A stretch of DNA of 64,000 bases from positions 774,212-838,211 of the forward strand of contig WBMW01003829.1 of assembly GCA_013396635.1 (NCBI GenBank). The letters are read 5' to 3'. Origin of the DNA: Penelope pileata (taxonomy: Eukaryota; Chordata; Aves; Galliformes; Cracidae). Position numbers and translations under genes: made by a program. The notes under the pieces were generated by a model. That model saw only the letters and a program-made list of their open reading frames with translations. It did not search any database and was not told the DNA's origin. Below are positions 51,801-61,800 of this stretch, piece by piece. The stretch's first letter is position 1; every line of letters begins with the position of its first letter.

Positions 51801-52474
51801 AACAAAGACTGATGTACAAAAAAGTGTATAAATAATAGTAAATGACATTCTAATAACTCGGTATAATTTGCTGAAGTACTTTAAAATTCATATTTTTCTT
51901 TTAGAACTTAAGTATATTAATTTAATCTGATAGTGACTAGAAGTACTCAACTGCTGAGCGCATCTTGTTTCCACTTGATAGCTGTCCACGTAACTAACTT
52001 GCCTTGCATTTTTATGTATTTCTATTTTGAGAGCTGAACAAACACTGCATTATTTTTATCAAAAGTAATCCTGAGCCTGTTAACAGCAAATAAAGGCCAA
52101 GCTATTACACCCTAACAGTTAGCATAAAAGAAAATGGTAGCACAGGCTGATTAGATGGTGTGTATTTAATTTTCCTTTCAACCAAAGTCAAGGGTGGCAG
52201 CTGCTGGAATTCACAGAAGACAAAATAGAGTGGGAGCTGCATAGGCTGAAACAGTGACCTCAGAAAATGAAAGATTTGGTGTCTCTTAAGAGAAATTTGA
52301 GCAAAGAACTGAAATACAGCATGAAGTAGGAAATTATTGGAGGAAAAAATAGCAATATCAACATGAAAGCTCTTATTTCTAGCTTGTATGTCCATGGTAT
52401 TATAGAGTAACTTGAAGCCTTGGAAGTTTCATTATGACCTTTAGGAGAATCATTGATCTAGCACATTGGTGGAC

Positions 52475-52540
52475 CTCTTTTTCCTTTTCTTTTTATTTTT
52501 TTCTCCTTTTTTTTTGCTTCTTCTTTTTTTCCTCTTCCTC
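52475..52540. repeat. Polypyrimidine tract, 66 bases
   Basis: C and T only, apart from one A (52495) and one G (52516). It includes T runs of 7 to 9. There is no clear repeat unit. Confidence 0.9.
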
Positions 52541-54027
52541 AAACTGAGACATTTTTGGTTGAAATTGGGTGTTTAGGAATGTGGGGGCTGTGTTCCTGTG
52601 AGAATGAGCTGTGCCTGGGTACATAGCATGCACAGGAGATCTGTAAATTTCCCATTTGGTTTTGGAGGGGCTCTTTATTCTCAATTTTCAGTGTTCCGTT
52701 GCTGATGGTTTTTCAGCAGTTCATATCTTTGCTGTGTTGGTGGATGTTGAAGTCCTACAGTCAGATCTCATCTTAAAAATTCAAAGAAACCCAAACCCAC
52801 ACAACTTGATGAACTTGATAAATTATTTCATTTGGCTTTACTTCTTCCAATACAAAATAACTACATAGCTTAGTGTTACGGTATCAGTCACTGAGGTAGA
52901 GCTTGATAAAAGCTTTACTGATGTTCCTGTCAGTTTTCCACTTGACTTCAGAAGGCTCTTGTAAATTCTGATTGATGTTCTGATTGCAAATATAAGTGTT
53001 GTAGGGCAGACCTTTTCTGCCCCCCTCTCCTTCCCTTTCCTGTTAATCTGTATCATGTTAGTGTACAAATGCACACCTAAACATTGAACCCGGACAATGC
53101 TATTGGACGCAAACTGACCAGGCAATTTTGAAAAATGTCAGTTCCCCAGATCAGTGCAGCTATTTTCTCATTTTTGCTCAAGCCATGTAGAAAACCAATG
53201 CTGAAGGGCATGTCAGGATTTTCCCCATGGCTGATAGCTGCTAGTACCTTCTGTATTTTGAAAGTGCATAGATGAAGGTATTACTGTAGTTGACACAAAC
53301 AGAAATTAGTTCTTTAAGAATTGGTCTTAAACATTATCTCTCTCATCCCAGAAAACAAATTGTACTGATTTCAAGTCCAAACCCCTCGTGCTGGTAGGTC
53401 TGGGTCTCTGGTTTATGAGAGTCAGGTTAAAAGTATATTAAAAAATTACACTTGAAAAACGTCTTATTTGGAAAAAACGACTCAGGCACGTGAGCCCGCC
53501 TTTCCAACTGCTTTTGCACTGTTTTGTTCCCAGAGCATGCAAGTTAACAAAAAGCCTTTCTGTTCTGAAATACTTCCTTCTTTGTGTATAATACCATGGA
53601 GAAACTTCTTGCTACCTTCAAATATAAATATTTAAAATAAGACTTGGAAAAGAAAAACCAAGTGGCAGTGCTTTATAGGTACCAAAGCTGCTTACTCTTT
53701 TCTTCTACTGCCTGAAAAACAATCAGTTTCCTCAGTATTTTGTACCTCTGCACTATAATTTTTCAAAGATTTTAAGGGCTCATTTCCAACTCATTTTAAA
53801 TCAGAGCTTTTGCAAAAATGTATTCACTTCCCTGAATAGCATTTCTTATTTCATAAGCCCATGTTAAAGTGTCTTTGGAAACAAATATATCAGAAAGAGG
53901 TACATCAAAACAAGAAAAAACTGTTTGTCTTTATATGAAAGCCCATTCCAGTCATACTAGAGATGCCAAGGGTTCTTACAATACATATAAATAAAATTTA
54001 GTCCTCTTTTAAAAACAAACAAATGGG

Positions 54028-54041
54028 AAAAAAAAAAAAAA
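54028..54041. repeat. Homopolymer A14
   Basis: Fourteen A following AAATGGG. Confidence 0.9.
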
Positions 54042-55286
54042 GTGAAATTTCTGCATATCCTACTTGTGAATCTGCAGTATGCTGTTTTTACTGGGACCAC
54101 TCAGGTGCTTCAGTGAAGCATCTGCTGCATTGTTTTGCTGGACTGGCCGGCCCAGTAACACCTTGGCTGTGTGCATGTTTCCCCCGTCAGCATGAGTTAG
54201 ACCAGAAATTTAGGGATCAACTGCAACTGAGATACCAGCTCTAGTCTTGTTCTGGGCTCACTCTCCTCTTAGGCAAAGCTCTCATCAATGGTCATGAGAG
54301 AAATCAGCATCACTAAGAGGAGGGAGGGGCACACTACATTGCTTTACTTGATGTTGCCCAATTACTCTTGCATCCCTGGGAAGCCATCGCCCCCTGACTA
54401 TTATATATCCCATCCAGGAGCACTACATGGAAGCAGCCCACACCTACCGAACTCTTCCTGTATTCTGTGGGCATCTGCTTCTCTTTGTTGTCAGGTGAAT
54501 GTGGGACTTACTCATTCAGGCTTTCATGTTGAAATCAATGGGATTATTCACAAAGGCAAGTCTTAATGCGCTTTGTTACACATGGTGCAGCTTCGTTTCT
54601 GTGTTAGCAGCGCAGTCCATCCCAGATGTTTTTATTAAAGTGCAACAACTGGTGCACTGAGGTCCTGATCACAGCCCTTCCTGGCCCCCGGATAGGGTGG
54701 TGACATGTTTGCGTTTACAGCACCTGGATGTCACAAGAATTGGTGTCCTAAAGCTGTGCTTGTTTTGTAGGACAGCTGGGTTCCCCATAGCTGCAAGATG
54801 AGAACAGCACCCTTCCTTAGAAAGTAAACTGAACCTGTAGGCAAGGGATAAGCCGTGTTGAACTCCAGCAGCTCCTCTGACCTGGTCAGCTGGGGGACCT
54901 GGGGGCCAACGTGAAATCAAGGGCTGTCCTTCAGTGCGCGCTGTGAATGTGCATTGCCACACGGTATACACACAGTTGAGCTACCTTTTGAGCAAAGCTT
55001 TGCATTCACGTTTTGTTCTGTAATCTTGCTGCATTACCTTGTCAATGTTTCATACTTCCTTCACTAGTTCTGTCTAGACAGGTGAACCAGGAGTTACATG
55101 GATGTTGCTCGCACCACAGGCAGTCCACAGGCTCTGTCTGTATGTTATATTCAGCATCTCTGAATTCCTCTTGCATTGTGCTTCCATTAAGGACATTAAT
55201 TTAGTATTTGGAAGCTTTTGTACACAACCTTCAGGGAAATCCACTTAAGAAAGTCCTTCTTTTCTTTCCTTTTTACCTCCTTTTTT

Positions 55287-55301
55287 GTGTGTGTGTGTGT
55301 G
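55287..55301. repeat. (GT)n microsatellite, short
   Basis: An uninterrupted GT run of seven and a half units, just after a T6 tract. Confidence 0.9.
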
Positions 55302-57663
55302 GCTGTGCATTTTTACAGGCAAAAGAGAATTTGTTTGACAGTTGATCTAATAAAATATTCTATGGTCAGGTATTTCCTCAACTGCTGCTGACACTTGATC
55401 TGGGGCGGAAACACATGTTGAGTTGCTCTGAGCTTTTAAAAAATATGAACTTGGTTTTTCAGAAGATATTTGCTTTGTAACAGTAAGCATACTTCATTGC
55501 CTGGAGAGGATCTTAGAGAGGTCTCGAGAGGCCATCTTTTCTCTTTTCAATATGTGTTGAGAGTGTCTTTTCCCTTTCTGCACCCATGCGAGTTTTCATT
55601 TTTCTCCTTATCACCAAATTAGCTGAGATCTGTTCCATTCACTTGTTCCTCTTCTTCGTTCATGAAGTCAGTGGGCTTCCCCCTACAATTCTGTGATTCC
55701 GTCATTCCTTTCAGAGCAGCCTGCTTATTCCAAAGGCACTGAGGTGTGTATATTGGTAGAGGTTGTGCTGAGTTTGATAACAAGCAACTAAGTTTGTTGT
55801 GCTCCATGCTTTCATTCCCCATCCATTTCATTCCTTTCACTGGAGCAGGAATTTGCCATTACATTTAAAGGCTGCTGAAAGAATGTGCAAAGCCTCCGTG
55901 TGCAGAATCTCAGTGACCTGAGCCAAGCATCCTGCCTCCAGTGGGATGTCTGGGGAATTTGAGGGCATAACACTGGCTCAGGCTCCTAATTTGGGACAAC
56001 TATCTCTCTCGTAGCCTCTCCAGCATTACGTGCCTGATGTATGCTGTGTGAACGTTCCCCCCAGAGTCTTAGAGCAAGTGTGGCCAACAGCTCTGTGATT
56101 TTCCTTGACTTCTAAGTGTTATAAATGTATTTGTTATCCCAAACTTTATACGTGCTCACTAAATCAAAAGAAGAAAACCTAAACAAAAAAAGAGTTTGTG
56201 GAGAAACACTGAGGAAGATGAAGGAAGAAGACATTGAATCTGTCAAGAAGAGTGGAGCTTTTTGCTGCAATGTGCAAGCAAATGGTGAGCTTAGGTAGCA
56301 CTTTCCAGATTTTTTGATCATGGGATGCCTGACAAAAGATGCAGGTATAATTAGACCTAATTTATAGATGGAACAACCAAACAAAAAGTCCAGTGACTTG
56401 CAAAATGGCAGCAGGCAAGAGGCAGGCACTGAGGGAAAAGGTGACTCAGTATTCTTGTCAAAAATTTCATCTTGGATTGCTGTAGACTTGGCTTTTGCAA
56501 GTGCATATATTTTTAGGAAATGCTTATGTTATAACAATTTCAAACAGTTTTTCTTTCTTATTTATTCTAATATGCTATTGATTTCAATCCATTGTATTTC
56601 TATTACTCTTCATTCTGTGAGGTCATCCAGTAAGTTAGTAGAGTGGCTTTACTGATTTTTGGAGATCTTATCCTGCAGCTTCTGTGAGGAGGGGCATCAC
56701 TATTACATCCAGTCGTTCTTTAGACATCTAGATCAGACTCTTTGTCCAACACTCTTTTAAAAGGGAAAGATAAGCCAAGCATGGTATCAAAATAACAAAG
56801 ATCAGATTTCCAGCCTCTGATGTTTGATAAAGATAAATGAAGAACATGGAAATTCCATTTTATTTAGGGCTGCAAGATAAAAGGTGTATCAGACTAAATC
56901 GTAACCTTCTTAATGGTGCTGACTGATGAAAAATGTCAAGGAACTGAATGTGACCTTACAATGGGTTTGCTAAAGATTCCATCAAAATAGTAGGCTATAG
57001 CCAGCTGGTTTGAGGACAGGACTAAGTCTGTGTATGTCAATTGTCCTAGTGTTTTATAATTCAAATTTTCTCCAGCTCTCAGTGGGTAGATTGCATCAAC
57101 TGTCATCTCTGAGTTTCTGTCTACCCAGTGAGTTTTATACTGTTCAGGAAATTTATACCTATTCAGAAAGCAGGTTTAAAAAATAGATTAGAAACGTGAT
57201 AAGCCAAAAATAAATTTCTTCTGGGAATTCTGCCCAGAACTTTGCTCTGTAATACTTCCATTCACCATTTGTTTTATCAGGCATGGCATTTTTGCAGGAG
57301 AAGGTGTAAGGCTATACTTTTTTTCCTGCACAAATAGCAAGTTTCTTCCTGTTACATTTAGCCTTCTTTCAAAACCTATTGTTGTTCCTTTCCTCCAGGA
57401 ACTTAGTTATGAGACAGGATTAAAAACAAAATCTCTTTCTTTGATGAAAAAAGGCCATTTCAAAACTTTCTGAGAATTTACTCTCTGTTCTGCGGAAAGG
57501 GGCAGGTGCCACAAGCATCATTACAGCATGTTGACTCAAAACAGATCATGATGTCAATACAAATTGGCAACAGTACACAATACTCTCAAAGGATTCCAGA
57601 TTGCCACAAGAGTTTTTTTCAAGAAACATACAAATTAAAAACAAAGCAAAACAAACCCTAACC

Positions 57664-57831
57664 CATGGATTGTCCAACCTTTTGTCTTGCCTGGGCCACA
57701 TTGAGTGAAGTGGAATGGTCTCAGGCCACATATAAAATATATAAGATAATTAATATAATATATATATATAGATCAAAACTTGCTATATTTTTATTAGAAC
57801 ACTAAAAACAAAACCAATAAGAACATAAAAC
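57664..57831 (-). mobile_element. 3' terminal region and inverted repeat of the decayed hAT element
   Basis: This follows the transposase stop codon (element orientation is minus, so the element ends at the left). The outer end reads CATGGATTGTCCAACC, a hAT/Charlie-like terminal inverted repeat, followed by TTTTGTCTTGCCTGGGCCACA and then an A/T-rich stretch with an AT microsatellite (about 57749-57770). The same order of motifs, ending with the stop-codon bases CCTAGTGGG, is found inverted at 42711-42893, which fixes this as the 3' end of a repeat family. An 8-base target duplication cannot be checked because the other end of this copy is missing. The flank at 57653-57664 happens to read AAACCCTAACCC. 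Confidence 0.8.
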
Positions 57832-58888
57832 CTAGTGGGATATTTGACCTTGCTTTTGTGAAACTAATGCATCATTCTGGTTCAATGGAAGTGGTTGCAA
57901 TTCTTAGTGAGTTCTCAAGGTGTTCATCAGAGATCTTTGAGGAAATATGACTCCTCCTGTCCTTCATCCTTGAAAACAGTTGTTCACAAATGTATGTACT
58001 GCCAAAAACCAATGACGTGAATAAGGCGTGATTGTGAAGCAAGGGATATTTTTCTCTGGTAAGATAGATCTTAGAGAAGTCTAGTAAAGAGACACGATCA
58101 AATGTTTCTTTTAGTTGAATGTCTGATTGCAATTCTATATATTCCATTTGAAAATTTATGGGTAATATGTTTATGTCGACTGAAAATGGAGTCACAAATG
58201 TACCCAAAAAATGGATAATTTTTTTGGGAATCTTGAAACCTATTCTCAAATTCCTTTATCAAAACGTAAAGCAAGGCTGCATATTTTTCCATGTTCACAG
58301 GACTGTGTTTAGCCAAAGTATCAAAATGAATGAAATTATTCGCCGTAACTTGAGCTTGACATAACTGAAGTTTCGTTTCAAATGCTCTTATGGTTTGAAA
58401 CATAGCACAGATAAGTTGATTTTCACCTTGAAGATGCATGTTTAACTAATTTAAATGAGCAGTCAAATTGACCAAAAATGCTAAATCTGTGAGCCTTTTT
58501 TCATCTTCATGTTCTGGCACAGATTTTCCTTTTGATTCCATAAATGACTTGATTTAATTTCACAAATCATAAAATCTTTTTAACATTTACCCCGACTTAA
58601 CCACCTTGCTTCAGAAAAGTAAATGATGTCGTCACGATCAGCATCCATACTTGCTAGGAACTCCTGGAACTGGAGATGAGTCAGTCGCTTGGACTTTATG
58701 AAATTCACAGGTTTGATGACAATGTGCATGACATTATCCATTTCTGAAGTTTTCGCACATAAATTTTCTTGATGTATGATGCAATGGTATTTCACCAAAT
58801 ATGAGTGGCTGGTGATAGCTGCATTATCTTCTATTAATTTTGTAAGTCCCTCTCTTTTGCCAACCACTGCTGGGGCACCATCACTGGA
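57832..58888 (-). pseudogene. Decayed hAT (Charlie-type) transposase, C-terminal half, GTF2IRD2-like
   Basis: The minus strand encodes about 350 codons that I recognise as the C-terminal half of a hAT transposase of the kind present in vertebrate GTF2IRD2. In order they show the catalytic Asp of an SDGAP motif (58880-58882), the CIIH form of the hAT CxxH motif (58772-58783), the RW pair of SEARWLSRGK (58601-58606), and a C-terminal dimerisation region with the candidate catalytic Glu in CEQLFSRMK (57983-57985). The reading is broken. There is a one-base deletion at about 58586, in-frame stops at 58560-58562, 58554-58556 and 58446-58448, a frameshift near 58203, and one extra base near 57874. 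After that the frame resumes to a natural TAG at 57832-57834. The N-terminal part, with the first catalytic Asp and any zinc finger, is absent: homology stops at about 58888. The copy cannot make an active enzyme. Family-level identification is firm. Subfamily (for example avian Charlie12) is not established. Confidence 0.87.
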
Positions 58889-61800
58889 ATGAAAAATGGA
58901 ATGGAATGGAAAATACACAAATGGGAAAGGGAAAAGAAGACTTTGACCCGTTGTTCACACTTCAGAGTCTCAGATAGGATTCCAGTCTTTGCCACATGGC
59001 CTTGCGTTACTGCCGTTTTGGGGAGTCATTAGTGTAAGTGTTCAGGCTTACACTAGGCACTATTGATCTTTCTATTTATAATATCAATCCATTGCATGCA
59101 AGAATCTTATCTGTACGGGATCTGTTTTGTTTGTGCAGTGAAAGTCACCCACTTTGCTGGTGTTAGTGGTTCAGTCTTTGGCATGCCAGGTAACCTTGTT
59201 TCCGAGGCTATGCTGGAAAAAAAATATTTTGGAGATTTGGAAAAGTTTTTCAAAACACTACTGGGATTCAGCTTTCTATAATAAGTCTGTCAAAAAGTTA
59301 AATGTTCTGGAAAGTTACAGAAAGCTTCCATAGACTTTTTGGAGTTTTAAAAAAGTACGACAATTCCAAGTATTTTCTTACGTGCTGTAAAACAAGGGTG
59401 TAATGTTGTATATTGCACAGATATTGTAAAAGACAGAAACACAGTGCACTGTATCAGCCATTAGTTCTGCTTATGTACAGTAAGAAAGCTGGGCTGGAGC
59501 CCTGCAAATGTGCACCAAGGTGATGTGAGGCCCTGGCTGGGGCATGTGGCCATGTGAAGCTGGAGAGGAAGCAATGGTGGCAGCACTGGAAAGAAAGGCT
59601 GCACTGGGGAAGGAGGAAATAAATAGGTGTATGCGAGTGTGTATCCGTATATGTCTGTGTGTGGTGTGTGTGTGTGTGTATTATATATATATATATATAT
59701 ATATCACCCCTCCAGCTGATTGGTGGGGGTGGCTAACCCGCAGCAACTGCCAGGGCTCTTTGCACAAGGAGGAGGCCTCAGGTGTCATCAGTGGGAGGGT
59801 CTACCATGATGACAGAAGTATAGCCAGCTGCACCTTCATGCTTTACAGTTCCAGCAGTTACAAATGCGCAAAGTGTACTGTGCCTTTTTCTATTGCAAGA
59901 TGTACTCCAAACATAAGCCAATGTGAGGATGGGCTCTTCTGGCTTTTCAAAGCAGCATCCTCAGGTATGTGATCATGCAAAAGAGGGCAAGTGTTAACTC
60001 TGTTCCTGCTAGAGCAACAAGCTTGCGTGCTTCATCACTTCGGAGTGTGTTTAGCTCTGTAGGCATGGAACATGGTTATTTCTCCTAGAAATGATTTAGG
60101 GGAAAAGAAAAAAAGATTTCAAGTGAGGCAAGAGCTGTTATAAGAAAAATGAAATTCAGTACACTTGATCTAACAGAGTTAGGAGGAAAAGAAGGAAATT
60201 AAAACACTGGAATTCAATGCTTTACGGCCTCTGTTATCAATAAAAATGTCCATACTTTGTGTTTGTTTCCTTATTTCCTAGTAAAGGAGGAAAGGAGAAA
60301 GAAGGAACTCTAGAAATGCAAAGTATTAATGCATTATACTGTGAAACAACAGGAGCTGAGTTATGGTTGCTCCTGAAGGAGATGAGGGTCGCTCTGTCTT
60401 TGCGTGATCCTGCAGCCTGTTGCACAGAGGTGTTGTGCTGTGCAGTTTGGATAACCAGTTGTAGCAGCGTCAGGAGTTTAACTGTGGATCTCATTCCCTG
60501 ATGGTCTGATCCAAACCCATTAAATCCTTTCAGCTTTAAACTAAGCCCTGGCTTTCATAAGTCTTCCTACAACTGTGCTTTCTCGACCAATCTTCCTGTC
60601 TTCTGCTCCTTGCTGGCAGCTGATCCTTGTTGAAATTGGCTTTGCACTGCAAATACAACTGTTTCTTACCTTAGCTGGAAAGACAAAACAGTGTTTCAGA
60701 AACACAGAGGTCTTTGAAAGCAAAGGCACATCTTAAATGATTTAGTGTCTTTGAATACCACGTTAAACCATCTACAAACTAGCCTTCACTGTGGTCTAAC
60801 GTTACAGCTCTCTGGCTCGTTGTGTCAAAAGGTCTGCGTGTCTCTCACTAATGCTTTCTGCAGGAAATGCGTTGCATAGTTTGATTTATCTGATAAGCCT
60901 AAATGAAAGAAAATACAAACTACTACATAAGGGTCAGACCACTTTTTGAATAGCGTAAAGCGACAAAAACCACCACCACTGAAGTATTTTAGAGAAGCTG
61001 TTAAGTTCTGTCTTGAAGTTGGTTCCTGCTGGTAAGATGCATCTTTATGCAAATGGTTTTTGAAAACCCATAGTGTCAGATAATGTTGTTTTGGGGAAGA
61101 GGCACAGGGGATAGTCCCATAATTGCAGAATATTCCTCTCCCAATTTTGTACATTGTAACTACTTATTTTCCCAAGGTTGTGTTGGAAAGGATCCAACTG
61201 GATGAAGTGTACCCTAAGTGCTGTAATTTTATTTGCATTAAATGTTTGTAACTCCCTTTTCAAAAAGCATTAGACTTTATGACCTTTCAGAGATACTTTC
61301 ATCAAACCCTGGAGCACATGATTTTGCTCAGTCAAATGCTCCACTGGGGATCCTCAGGAATTTGACAAAGCGAGGACTGCAAAACTGCCCCGGACTCTGC
61401 TCAGCGCTTCTCAGCTCATTGTGCACTCTTGGGCTGCAGCCTGGTTGTCAGGTCCATTTGCTCCACTTTCCGCAGCTAAAAGGTGATTTTTAGAATTAAC
61501 TAACTGCTTGGGTAGTTTATACACACAGGAATATGTTTTATTTTCCACTGCTTTGAAGGCTGTTTTATCCTTTAGGTTGGAAAGCCTCTTATCTAAATGA
61601 AACAGCCTTAAGTTGTTGGATGTAGTTCATTAAATTCTTGGATAACTGAGAGTCTCTCTGGCACTTAGCAAGTGATATTAGGAAGAAAAGCGCTGATCCC
61701 CCTTCTAAGTGCAAGAAATTGAATTCTTTGCAAGGTTTGAACTGGCATGATTTGAACAAGACACTTTTAAAAATAATTAATAACTGTTACACTTCCTGTG

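Larger units (their letters stand above)
45806..57663. other. Unique sequence, nothing coding recognised
   Basis: About 12 kb with only simple repeats, the 48858-48879 palindrome, and a doubtful trace of an ancient MIR-like SINE at 56360-56428. Open frames reach 122 codons (48557-48925 +) without homology. Confidence 0.6.

Noticed and set aside
55670..55715. Possible CR1 tail (ATTCTGTGATTCCGTCATTC)
   Set aside because: Only one and a half tail-like units, and the upstream sequence does not follow the CR1 3' end.
57653..57664. Telomere-like AAACCCTAACCC
   Set aside because: Only about two units, at the flank of the hAT end. No interstitial telomeric array.
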